A DNA stretch of 46,823 nucleotides from a bacterium. GTDB taxonomy: Bacteria; Bacteroidota; Bacteroidia; Cytophagales; Cyclobacteriaceae. Made by a program: the position numbers and the translations under genes. The stretch is taken from the NCBI GenBank assembly GCA_024743255.1, contig JANSWY010000032.1:1-46823 (forward strand), in the 5' to 3' direction. Below, one piece after another: positions 34,448 to 42,965 of the stretch; the stretch's first letter is position 1, and every line of letters starts with the position of its first letter. The notes beneath the pieces were generated by a model. That model had not been told where the DNA came from. It saw nothing but the letters and a program-made list of their open reading frames with translations, and ran no database searches.

Positions 34448-36772
34448 ATGAAAATATTAAAAAAGTTAACACTTATAGTTACTGTCCTTGCAATAATTCA
34501 GGGATGTCAATCTGGTAATAGCAATTCTGGGATAATCGTCTCAAATGCTGATGAACTCAAAGAAGCAATTTCAAAAGCGACTCCAGGAACCAACATTATC
34601 ATGAAAAATGGTGAATGGAGTGACGTGCAAATTAAATTTAAAGGACAGGGTTCAAAAGGAAATCCAATTACTCTGAAAGCAGAAATACCAGGTCAGGTAA
34701 TAATCACGGGCCAATCTGATTTGAAATTAGGAGGGGAATACCTGATAGTAGATGGCTTGTATTTCAAAGATGGAGCTTCTCCTTCCAATGCAGTTATTCA
34801 GTTCTTCATCGATAGTGATAATCTGGCAAACCATTCCAGAGTAACAAATACGGTAATTGAGGATTTCAACAAGGCTCAAAGAAACATGCAGGACTATTGG
34901 GTGCTTTTTAAAGGAAGGCATAATCAATTGGATCATTGCTATCTGGCTGGAAAATCGAATAGAGGGCCAACCATTCGATTGAATCTTGCTGGAAATCAAA
35001 GCATTAAAAACTATCACAAAATCAACAACAACTACTTTGGCCCAAGACCTCCAAAAGGTGGACCGAGTGCTGAAACTATTCAGATGGGAACAAGCCAGAC
35101 TTCTATGGTGCCAAGTTACACTCAGGTATATGATAACCTGTTCGATCATTGTAACGGTGAAGTAGAAGTGATCTCAAGCAAATCAAATTTCAATGAATTT
35201 CGCAACAACGTTTTCTATAAAAGCGAAGGTTCACTCGTAACCCGACATGGTAATTACTGCACAATTGATGGTAACTATTTCATTGGTGATGAGAAATCTC
35301 CTCATGTTGGTGGTGTAAGACTAATTGGTACCGGTCATTGGGTAACAAACAATTACTTCTACAATCTAAGAGGTGAAATCTTCAGGGGACCTTTGTCTGT
35401 GATGAATGGAATTAGAAGACCAGCAATCAACCGATACATTCAGGTAACGGATGTGGTGGTGGCATACAATACCTGGGTAGATTGCAAGTCTCCGTGGCAA
35501 TTTGGAGTAGGTTCCAATATTGATCAGAAAGACGTACTCCCAGCCTCAGAAATCAGGTCCGAAACGCCAATCAGAACTATTGTAGCGAACAACATCATCT
35601 ACAACACAAAAGGAGACGAAATGCCAATCGTCAGATATGATTCAATTGATGGTATCAAGTTCAAGAACAATATTATCGATAATCAGCGGACGAGTTTCAG
35701 GAGTGTAAAAGGTCTGAAAGAAAAGGAGCTTGAAATGAAAGAGGCATCAGAAAATATTTGGGTGCCTTCCGAGGACCTATCAGGATTAGATATTTATGAA
35801 GGTTATGAATTCAATCAGATTACCAAGGATTTATTTGGTAACGCAAGATCTACGAAGAATTCAATAGGATCAGTCATTTCATCGGCATCTCAAAAACCTG
35901 AATTATTGGATGTATCGAAATATGGGCCTTCTTGGTTCGATCCTTCTCCAGAAGCAAATGAACCTAATTCTCATGCGGTAACTAGCAGTGAAGAGTTAAT
36001 CAACGCAATTGCTCTGGCAAAACCAGGAGATGTTATTGATTTACAGGAAGGTGAATTTGAATTAAGCAATTCGTTAAAAATCAATAAAAAACTAACTATT
36101 AAATCTGCAAACAATTCAAATCCATCAACAATCAATTATATGGGAGATTCAGGATCACCTGCATTTGAAATGAATCCAAAAGCAGAGCTTACATTGATAG
36201 GAGTTAAGCTTACAGGAAACAAAGTAAACTATGCTTTCGCATCTCTTGTTAATAATATGTCGAGTCTTTACAATTTGGAAGTAATTGATTCCGAAATCTC
36301 GAACTTCCATTATGTATTAAAAGCATACAAGTACTCATTTTCAGAATTCATTCAGTTCAAAAACTCGACAATTAGAGATTGCAATAACGGTATCGAACTT
36401 GCTGCTGAAAATGATGATAAAGGTGATTACAATGCAGAAAATTTGTTTGTGATCAATACAAAATTTGAAAACATCAAAAAGAATGTGATTGATTATTACA
36501 GAGGTGGATATGATGAATCAACAGTAGGAGGAAATTTGATCGTTCAAGGTTGCACTTTCGAAAAATGCGGTGCACAAGAAGAAAATGGAATCTTAGTCAA
36601 TACCTATGGAATAATCAATGTGGATATTTCTGGAAACAGCTTCACCAATAATAGAGTGAAACTTGTTGCAAGACTTTGGGGAGCAAAAAATAACTCTCAC
36701 AGCGACAATGTGATCGAGAGATCCGGGAAGTTGATAGTGGAACAAAACCTTCCATTGAAATTGATGTATTAA
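34448..36772 (+). CDS. Two-domain PL6 alginate lyase lipoprotein
   Basis: 774 residues from MKILKKLTLIVTVLAIIQGC (SPII, Cys20); a Met six codons upstream is less fitting. The N-terminal right-handed beta-helix is the PL6 (chondroitinase B-type) catalytic domain. Lys245 (EVISSKSNFNEFRNN) and Arg266 (LVTRHGN) are 21 residues apart, the spacing of the catalytic base and acid in AlyGC and chondroitinase B. Ca-binding acidic residues lie in GEVEVISS. A second beta-helix (~515-774, starting SSEELINAIALAKPGDVIDLQ) lacks such a pair and is probably structural, as in two-domain PL6 enzymes. Expected product: mono- or disaccharides. Confidence 0.92.
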   Translation: MKILKKLTLIVTVLAIIQGCQSGNSNSGIIVSNADELKEAISKATPGTNIIMKNGEWSDVQIKFKGQGSKGNPITLKAEIPGQVIITGQSDLKLGGEYLIVDGLYFKDGASPSNAVIQFFIDSDNLANHSRVTNTVIEDFNKAQRNMQDYWVLFKGRHNQLDHCYLAGKSNRGPTIRLNLAGNQSIKNYHKINNNYFGPRPPKGGPSAETIQMGTSQTSMVPSYTQVYDNLFDHCNGEVEVISSKSNFNEFRNNVFYKSEGSLVTRHGNYCTIDGNYFIGDEKSPHVGGVRLIGTGHWVTNNYFYNLRGEIFRGPLSVMNGIRRPAINRYIQVTDVVVAYNTWVDCKSPWQFGVGSNIDQKDVLPASEIRSETPIRTIVANNIIYNTKGDEMPIVRYDSIDGIKFKNNIIDNQRTSFRSVKGLKEKELEMKEASENIWVPSEDLSGLDIYEGYEFNQITKDLFGNARSTKNSIGSVISSASQKPELLDVSKYGPSWFDPSPEANEPNSHAVTSSEELINAIALAKPGDVIDLQEGEFELSNSLKINKKLTIKSANNSNPSTINYMGDSGSPAFEMNPKAELTLIGVKLTGNKVNYAFASLVNNMSSLYNLEVIDSEISNFHYVLKAYKYSFSEFIQFKNSTIRDCNNGIELAAENDDKGDYNAENLFVINTKFENIKKNVIDYYRGGYDESTVGGNLIVQGCTFEKCGAQEENGILVNTYGIINVDISGNSFTNNRVKLVARLWGAKNNSHSDNVIERSGKLIVEQNLPLKLMY

Positions 36773-36849
36773 CAATTCGATTGATAATGTCAGATATTTA
36801 TCAAATATGCTTTCTTTTCAATCGTTTTCACTCAAAGTTTTAGTGCTTT

Positions 36850-36868
36850 TTGTGTATTTTTAACACAG
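36850..36868. promoter_or_regulatory. Probable Nudix-regulator operator, site B
   Basis: TTGTGTA-TTTTT-AACACAG matches the site at 40566-40584 (CTGTGTA-N5-TACACAG) with two arm mismatches. It lies 46 bases upstream of the T9SS PL7 gene. Confidence 0.55.
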
Positions 36869-36914
36869 TTTAAAAGCTGAAAATATTAACCAGTTAATTT
36901 GTTTTACGACATTT

Positions 36915-39716
36915 ATGAAAAGTCTTAAATTCTTTCAAATATTTCTGATTGCCTGTATGGTTTCAACAACTATTCTCGGGCAGGATCCTAATCTACCTCC
37001 AAGTGGAAATTTTGATCTTACGTACTGGAAAATCACACTTCCGGATCAAACTGAGGTAGAGGAAAATGAACTTTCTAATGGATTTGAGAGCGAAAACGAA
37101 TTTTATACAGATCCAGAGACCGGGGGTATGGTGTTTGTTTGTCCAAATGATGGAGAAACAGGAGGGAGCACTTACCCAAGAAGCGAACTGAGAGAAATGA
37201 TGCGGGCTGGTAACACAAGCATCAGTACAAAAGGAATCAATAAAAACAACTGGGTATTTTCTTCATCCACTGTTGAAAACCAACAAGCCGCTGGAGGAGT
37301 GGATGGAACCATGACTGCCACTGTTGCAGTAGATTATGTCTCTGTATCTGGTGACGACAGTAGAGTGGGCCGTGTAATTATCGGACAAATCCACGCATCA
37401 GATGATGAACCATGCCGATTGTACTATCGCAAATTACCTGGAAATACCAAAGGTTCAATATATGTAGCTCATGAACCAACAACTTCATCCGAGCAATGGT
37501 ACGAAATGATTGGTAGCCGAAGTAGTAGTGCTTCAGATCCGGAGGATGGCATAGCGCTGGGCGAAAGGTTCAGCTATATAATCGATGTTGTATTCAATAC
37601 ACTTACGGTTACCATTATAAGAGACGGTAAAGAGGATGTTGTTCAGGAAATAGACATGACTGATAGTGGTTTCGCGGATGACTGGATGTACTTCAAGGCT
37701 GGAAATTACAATCAAAACAACTCTGGTGATGAAGGTGATTATGCACAAGTATCTTTCTTCGAACTTGATGTAACTCACGGGTCGGCTAATAATGAACCAA
37801 CTGTTAGCATTACTTCTCCGGGATCTAATGATACTTTCATTGAAAGAGACAATATAACAATTGAAGCAGAAGCTTCCGATAGTGATGGAACAATTGAGAA
37901 AGTGGAATTTTACCAGGGAGATACAAAACTTGGAGAAGATACTACTGAACCATTTTCATTTACTTGGGAAAATGTAGCTGAAGGTGATTATGAAATTACT
38001 GCAGTAGCTACAGATGACGGAGGAGCAACCAATACTTCTTCCGCAGTTGAAATAGAAGTAAATGCGCAATCAATAGCTTTTGAAGCTCCATATGATATTC
38101 CTAGGTTTCAAGAATTTCTTGCAGAATGTAAGTTGCAAGCACCTACTAGTTCAACAGCAGCTACGCCTAGCGAAATCATGAATGGATATACATCGGAGTT
38201 CTTTTATGTAGCTGATGGTGATAAAATCGCTTTTAACCAATCTGGTGAAAGCATGCGCACAGAACTAAGAAATGAAACCAACTGGAATCTAAATGATGCA
38301 AATCGTTCACTTCATGGAAAAATCAATATCGTAGAGCAGACTTGTGATCAGGTAACCGTTGTTCAAATTCATGACGATGCTAATGCAGGAGACGGACCAA
38401 ACAAACCACTACTAAGAATTTATAAGCATCTTACGCGAGATCCCAATAATCACCTTTGGGCCGCAATTAAGACCGATGCTACAGGAGACAATACTGAGCA
38501 ATACGACTTGGGGGAAGATCCAGATGGGTACTTTAGTTTTGATGTTCGCCTGGTAGATGGCAATATGATCATTGCAATTGATGGAGATGAAAAGGTAAAT
38601 GTTGATGTTTCCTTTTGGGAATTTCCAAGCTATTGGAAAGCAGGTGTTTACCTTCAGGATGATGGTGTAGCTACTGCTCAATTTGATGAATTATATGAAG
38701 GTGACGGAAATACTGTAAATCACAATCCAGGCATATCGATTACCTCTCCAGCAAATGAAGATACTTTTGAATCTGGAGGTGATATCACCATCACTGCTGA
38801 AGCGTTTGATACAGACGGCACGATCTCTCTTGTAGAATTTTATCAGGGCAATGAAAAAATAGGTGAAGATAATACTGCTCCATATGAGACAACCTGGGAA
38901 AATGTTCCATTAGGCGATTATACAATTACAGCAACCGCTACTGATAATGATGGTGCCTCTACCAACTCACTTGGAATTGAAATTTCTGTTGGTGTGTCAT
39001 ATTCATTGGATGTTTCGGTAACTGGCGAAGGAACTGTTTCCAGAAACCCAGATGCATCTTCTTACGACGAAAATACAGTAGTTAGTTTATTCGCTACTCC
39101 TGAATCTGGCTACCTATTTGATGGCTGGAGTGGTGATTTATCAGGAAGACAAAATCCGATGACCATCACCATGGATTCAGATAAAGATGTAACTGCCAAC
39201 TTTGTATTAGCTGCAACTTACACATTGACCACATCCGTAGTTGGAGAAGGATCAATTGAAGTTTCGCCTTCGGCTGACAGTTATGCAGAGGGAACAGTGA
39301 TTACTCTTACTGCAATCCCAGATGGAGATTTAGCATTTGAAGGATGGAGTGGAGATATTTCTGAGACGGACCTTGAAGTAGAGATTACAATATCAGAAGA
39401 TATGTCTGTTACAGCCACTTTTGGGGTGGTTTCTAGTATTGGAAATGAATATTTAGAGAATGAGGTTATCATATTTCCAAACCCAATTAATAATCATGCA
39501 ATAATTGAGTATACAAGTACAGGCTCAGATTCTGCAAGCCTGACTATCCATGATATTTCTGGAAAGCAAGTCGATATGTTGATTGTTGCTAATCCTGTTC
39601 CTGGGAAACAGCAGATTCAGTGGAATGTACCTGAAAATCTGGAATCCGGAATCTACTTCATTAAACTACAGGTAGGAGAATTAACAGCTCACTCAAGAGT
39701 TTTATTGAATCGTTGA
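36915..39716 (+). CDS. Secreted alginate lyase with two PL7 modules and T9SS domain
   Basis: 933 residues with an SPI signal ending ILGQ. First PL7 module (~28-290): RSELRE (89-94), QIH (158-160), YFKAGNYNQ (259-267). Ig-like Big_7 domain (~295-383). Second PL7-like module (~388-597): RTELRN (448-453), QIH (484-486), YWKAGVYLQ (573-581, Leu replacing Asn). Second Ig-like domain (~603-692), nearly a copy of the first (VEFYQGxxKxGED, TWENV). Two InlB-B-type repeats (~696-765 and 767-837), each with a FxGWSGD motif. T9SS sorting domain (852-933, FPNPINNHAIIEY to HSRVLLNR). Exported through T9SS, it should make the first cuts in polymeric alginate. It is transcribed alone with a putative operator 46 bases upstream. 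Confidence 0.92.
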   Translation: MKSLKFFQIFLIACMVSTTILGQDPNLPPSGNFDLTYWKITLPDQTEVEENELSNGFESENEFYTDPETGGMVFVCPNDGETGGSTYPRSELREMMRAGNTSISTKGINKNNWVFSSSTVENQQAAGGVDGTMTATVAVDYVSVSGDDSRVGRVIIGQIHASDDEPCRLYYRKLPGNTKGSIYVAHEPTTSSEQWYEMIGSRSSSASDPEDGIALGERFSYIIDVVFNTLTVTIIRDGKEDVVQEIDMTDSGFADDWMYFKAGNYNQNNSGDEGDYAQVSFFELDVTHGSANNEPTVSITSPGSNDTFIERDNITIEAEASDSDGTIEKVEFYQGDTKLGEDTTEPFSFTWENVAEGDYEITAVATDDGGATNTSSAVEIEVNAQSIAFEAPYDIPRFQEFLAECKLQAPTSSTAATPSEIMNGYTSEFFYVADGDKIAFNQSGESMRTELRNETNWNLNDANRSLHGKINIVEQTCDQVTVVQIHDDANAGDGPNKPLLRIYKHLTRDPNNHLWAAIKTDATGDNTEQYDLGEDPDGYFSFDVRLVDGNMIIAIDGDEKVNVDVSFWEFPSYWKAGVYLQDDGVATAQFDELYEGDGNTVNHNPGISITSPANEDTFESGGDITITAEAFDTDGTISLVEFYQGNEKIGEDNTAPYETTWENVPLGDYTITATATDNDGASTNSLGIEISVGVSYSLDVSVTGEGTVSRNPDASSYDENTVVSLFATPESGYLFDGWSGDLSGRQNPMTITMDSDKDVTANFVLAATYTLTTSVVGEGSIEVSPSADSYAEGTVITLTAIPDGDLAFEGWSGDISETDLEVEITISEDMSVTATFGVVSSIGNEYLENEVIIFPNPINNHAIIEYTSTGSDSASLTIHDISGKQVDMLIVANPVPGKQQIQWNVPENLESGIYFIKLQVGELTAHSRVLLNR

Positions 39717-39859
39717 TTGGTAATTGATTACTTAATTGTAATAATCTTTCAGATTTAAATAGAAATCAGCATTAACAACAGAAAGTGATTATAAGTTTTT
39801 GGTTAGTTATTTAATTTACGGCCAAAGAACCTTTATTAATATCAAAAGCCTTTAATCAC

Positions 39860-40525
39860 ATGAGTAAAGTTGGACCGCTGGATACCGCCGTTTCTTTAGA
39901 TTCATATGAATGTACAATCGCCGTAGAATGTTGTGTTTTCGGGTTTCAGGAAAATGAACTTAAGATATTACTGGTAAAAAGGGGAATTGAGCCATTCAAA
40001 GACAATTGGGTAATTCCAGGAGGAGCCATGGGTGAAGGCAAAACCTTAACTCAATCTGTCTTAGCAGTTCTTGAAAACCTAACCGGAATTAAACAGCTAA
40101 ATCTTGAACAAGTAGCTTGTTACAGCGATGTTGAAAGACACCCTGTAAAACGTGTTGTTTCTATTTCTTTCTACGCATTAGTTAAACCAGAAAATTATCC
40201 GGTTATCCCGAAAAACTACATCTCAGATATTAAATGGTTCTCCATCAACGATCTTCCTCAACTCGGTTTCGATCATGATCAATTACTGGAAGATGCCCTC
40301 AAAAAATTAAGGAGCAACCTTAGAGATCACTTCGTTTTTGGTGAATTACTTCCAGATCGTTTTACACTAACAGAACTACAAGATCTATACGAAAAAATCC
40401 TCGATGAAGAACTGGATAGAAGAAACTTCCGAAAGAAAATTCTTCAGATGGATTTGCTAATTGATACCAACGAAAAAAAGGCTGGCGTTAAGGGTGGACC
40501 TACCCTTTTCGAAATGAAAAAATAG
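39860..40525 (+). CDS. Nudix-like (NrtR-type) transcriptional regulator with dead Nudix box
   Basis: 221 residues: an N-terminal Nudix fold (~17-145) and a C-terminal winged helix (~150-215, LLPDRFTLTELQDLYEKILDEELDRRNFRKKIL). The Nudix box at 55-77 keeps Gly55 and Gly76 but has lost every catalytic acid: Glu61 is Lys, Arg69 is Ala, Glu70 is Val, Glu73 is Asn, Glu74 is Leu. That fits ligand sensing without hydrolysis, as in NrtR/AraR-type regulators of Bacteroidota sugar pathways. It is the first gene of the sugar-acid module, 84 bases before the kinase start, and a 25-bp palindrome lies in the gap. Confidence 0.87.
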   Translation: MSKVGPLDTAVSLDSYECTIAVECCVFGFQENELKILLVKRGIEPFKDNWVIPGGAMGEGKTLTQSVLAVLENLTGIKQLNLEQVACYSDVERHPVKRVVSISFYALVKPENYPVIPKNYISDIKWFSINDLPQLGFDHDQLLEDALKKLRSNLRDHFVFGELLPDRFTLTELQDLYEKILDEELDRRNFRKKILQMDLLIDTNEKKAGVKGGPTLFEMKK

Positions 40526-40562
40526 CTCTCAAAATAGAGTGTGGAAAACTTGCATTTTTTCC

Positions 40563-40587
40563 TTTCTGTGTATAAATTACACAGAAA
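40563..40587. promoter_or_regulatory. Probable Nudix-regulator operator, site C (best copy)
   Basis: A perfect palindrome with 10-base arms: TTTCTGTGTA (40563-40572), centre TAAAT, TACACAGAAA (40578-40587). It lies between the Nudix regulator and the first kinase gene. No T tract follows, so an operator is more likely than a terminator. Related sites with the same 5-base centre are at 30583 and 36850. Confidence 0.7.
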
Positions 40588-40609
40588 TGTAAATAAGATA
40601 TTTTCTACT

Positions 40610-41659
40610 ATGAATAATAAGGTCGTAACCTTTGGAGAAATCATGCTTAGGCTGGCTCCACAGGGTTTTTTAAGATTTTCACAAGCCAATAATTTTGATG
40701 TAGTATATGGTGGTGGCGAGTCCAATGTGGCCGTCTCTTTGGCCAACTATGGAGTGCCTGTAGATTTCGTAACAAGGCTTCCGAAAAATGACATTGGAGA
40801 ATGTGCATTAATGGAAATGCGCAAACGTGGAGTTAACACTCAAAACATAGTTTTCGGTGGTGATCGTTTAGGGATTTATTTCCTCGAAACAGGAGCTGTA
40901 AGTAGAGGTAGTAAAGTAGTCTATGATCGTGCACATTCAGCAATGGCTGAGATTGAAGCTGGCATGGTCGACTGGGATAAGGTTTTTGAAGGTGCAAGTT
41001 GGTTTCATTGGACAGGAATTACTCCAGCAATTTCTCAGGGAGCTGCTGATGCTTGTTTGGAAGCAGTAAAAGCTGCGTCTGCAAAAGGCATAACAATTTC
41101 AACAGATCTAAATTATCGGGCAAAGCTCTGGAAGTTCTGCGATTCAGCAAAACGTGAGGAGATCATGACTGAAATCACTTCCTATTGCGATATCATTCTT
41201 GGAAACGAAGAAGATGCAGAGATGCATTTCGGTATAAAGCCCGAAGGTATTTCGGTACAGACGGAGGGGCACAATGTAAAGGCTGAAGCATTCCTTTCAG
41301 TTTGTCAGCAAATGATGAAGAAGTTCCCAAGAGCTAAGAAAGTAATTACAACACTTCGTGGATCTATTTCTGCTTCACATAATACATGGGCAGGTGTGTT
41401 ATATGATGGCAATAAGATGTATGAAACACGTCAATATCAAATCACAGATATAGTAGATAGAGTGGGAGGTGGTGACTCATTCATGGGAGGACTCATTTAT
41501 GGGTTACTGACCTACCCGGAGGATGATCAGAATGCACTTGATTTTGCGGTAGCTGCATCATGTCTAAAACACACTATCAAAGGTGATGCAAACCTGGTAA
41601 CAGTAGCAGAAGTAGAGAAGTTGATGGGCGGAGATGCTTCGGGAAGAGTAGCAAGATAA
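40610..41659 (+). CDS. kdgK: PfkB-family 2-keto-3-deoxygluconate kinase
   Basis: 349 residues from MNNKVVTFGEIMLRL; an upstream in-frame ATG (40541) would make the operator part of the coding region and is rejected. Ribokinase fold: GEIMLRL and GGGESNVAVSLANYG at the N-terminus, the Mg/phosphate-binding NEED (Asn199-Asp202), and the anion hole with catalytic Asp289 in RVGGGDSFMGG. It should phosphorylate KDG to KDPG in the alginate pathway. The operator just upstream suggests control by the Nudix regulator. A diverged paralogue lies at 42962. Confidence 0.9.
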   Translation: MNNKVVTFGEIMLRLAPQGFLRFSQANNFDVVYGGGESNVAVSLANYGVPVDFVTRLPKNDIGECALMEMRKRGVNTQNIVFGGDRLGIYFLETGAVSRGSKVVYDRAHSAMAEIEAGMVDWDKVFEGASWFHWTGITPAISQGAADACLEAVKAASAKGITISTDLNYRAKLWKFCDSAKREEIMTEITSYCDIILGNEEDAEMHFGIKPEGISVQTEGHNVKAEAFLSVCQQMMKKFPRAKKVITTLRGSISASHNTWAGVLYDGNKMYETRQYQITDIVDRVGGGDSFMGGLIYGLLTYPEDDQNALDFAVAASCLKHTIKGDANLVTVAEVEKLMGGDASGRVAR

Positions 41660-41672
41660 ATATAAGAGGTTG

Positions 41673-41726
41673 CGATTTGGCCCAATTATATCCATTAAAG
41701 CTCATCGTAAATGGTTGGGCCAATCG
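41673..41726 (+). other. Strong hairpin between kdgK and the phosphofructokinase gene
   Basis: CGATTTGGCCCA (41673-41684) pairs with TGGGCCAATCG (41716-41726), with one bulged T. An inner CCATT (41692-41696) pairs with AATGG (41710-41714). A short T-rich stretch (GATTTTCT) follows, 25 bases before the PFK start. It could be a partial terminator after kdgK or a leader structure tuning PFK expression. Confidence 0.55.
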
Positions 41727-41750
41727 TGATTTTCTAAACACAATTAAAAG

Positions 41751-42965
41751 ATGAAACCAAGTATAGTCATTATTTGCGGAGGTGGTCCCGCGCCTGGAAT
41801 AAATACCGTTATTGCAATGGTTGCAAAAGCTTTTATTGCTGATGACTATCGTGTATTGGGAGTTCATCATGGTTATCAGGGACTTTTTTCAGAAAACCCT
41901 GAAATAAAAGAGTTTGATTTTGAGCACGCCGACAGGATTTTTAGCAGAGGTGGCTCAACACTCATTATGAGTCGGTTTAAACCGAAAAACGAAGACTTTA
42001 ATACCAGGATATTTGAACGGGAAAATGTCAAATTGCTGGTCACTATTGGAGGAGACGATACGGCTTCAACAGCTAACCGGGTCACAAATTATTTAGCGGA
42101 CAAGGATATTGTAATCAGCAATATCCATGTCCCTAAAACAATCGATAATGATCTTCCACTTCCCGACAGAAACCCCACTTTTGGCTTTCATTCTGCAAAG
42201 GATGAAGGAGTGAAAATTGGAAATACTGTATATGAAGATGCTCGTACTGCTCGACAATGGTTTGTCATGTCTGCGATGGGAAGATCCGCAGGTCACCTGG
42301 CATTTGGAATTGCTACTGGCTGTCATTTTCCAATGATGATTATTCCTGAAATGTTCAATAAAACAAAAGTCTCAATTGATAAGATTCTTAAGCTGGTCAT
42401 TTCATCAATTGTTAAGAGGAAGATTTTGGGGATTGAATACGGAGTAGCGCTGATCAGTGAAGGTGTATTTCATATTCTTGATACTGAAGAAATTGAAAAT
42501 AGAGGTATTCATTTGACACATGATGCTCATGGTCATCCAGAACTTGGTAATGTAAGCAAGTCCCATATTTTCAATGTGTTACTGCAAGAAATTCTGCATA
42601 AACTCAATTTAGATGTTAAAAGTAGACCAGTGGAACTAGGCTATGAACTGAGATGTGCCAGACCAATTGGGTTTGATTTGACCTTGTGCTCATTACTTGG
42701 ATTGGGTGTAAAAAAATTATTCAATGAGGGTGTGAGTGGATGCATTGTAAGTGCAAATTCATCAGGAGATATTTCGCCAATCTACCTTTCAGATTTTGAA
42801 GAGAACGGAAAGATCCCTCCGAGGTTGGTAGACATAGATGCCCAGATTGCTCAGCTATTTTTTAAAGAATTGCATTACATCATGCCGGAAGATTATGAGC
42901 AAGCAAAGCAGTACCTACCCGATCCTGAATCATATGATTTTAACAAAATTCTAAATTGGTCATGA
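41751..42965 (+). CDS. pfp: PPi-type 6-phosphofructokinase
   Basis: 404 residues. PFK-family motifs: GGGPAPGIN at 10-18, IGGDDTAST at 99-107 and VPKTIDNDLPL at 127-137. The second Asp of GGDD (Asp103) and Lys129 in PKTIDND are the residues that mark pyrophosphate-dependent enzymes; ATP-PFKs have Gly at both places. The reaction is F6P plus PPi to FBP plus Pi, reversible, so it can also serve gluconeogenesis from pyruvate and triose phosphate made by alginate breakdown. Its stop overlaps the next kinase start by 4 bases (ATGA). Cofactor use is read from residues only. Confidence 0.88.
   Translation: MKPSIVIICGGGPAPGINTVIAMVAKAFIADDYRVLGVHHGYQGLFSENPEIKEFDFEHADRIFSRGGSTLIMSRFKPKNEDFNTRIFERENVKLLVTIGGDDTASTANRVTNYLADKDIVISNIHVPKTIDNDLPLPDRNPTFGFHSAKDEGVKIGNTVYEDARTARQWFVMSAMGRSAGHLAFGIATGCHFPMMIIPEMFNKTKVSIDKILKLVISSIVKRKILGIEYGVALISEGVFHILDTEEIENRGIHLTHDAHGHPELGNVSKSHIFNVLLQEILHKLNLDVKSRPVELGYELRCARPIGFDLTLCSLLGLGVKKLFNEGVSGCIVSANSSGDISPIYLSDFEENGKIPPRLVDIDAQIAQLFFKELHYIMPEDYEQAKQYLPDPESYDFNKILNWS

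Noticed and set aside
40563-40587. Terminator after the Nudix regulator gene
   Set aside because: A perfect palindrome is present but no T tract follows, and related dyads occur before two other promoter regions.
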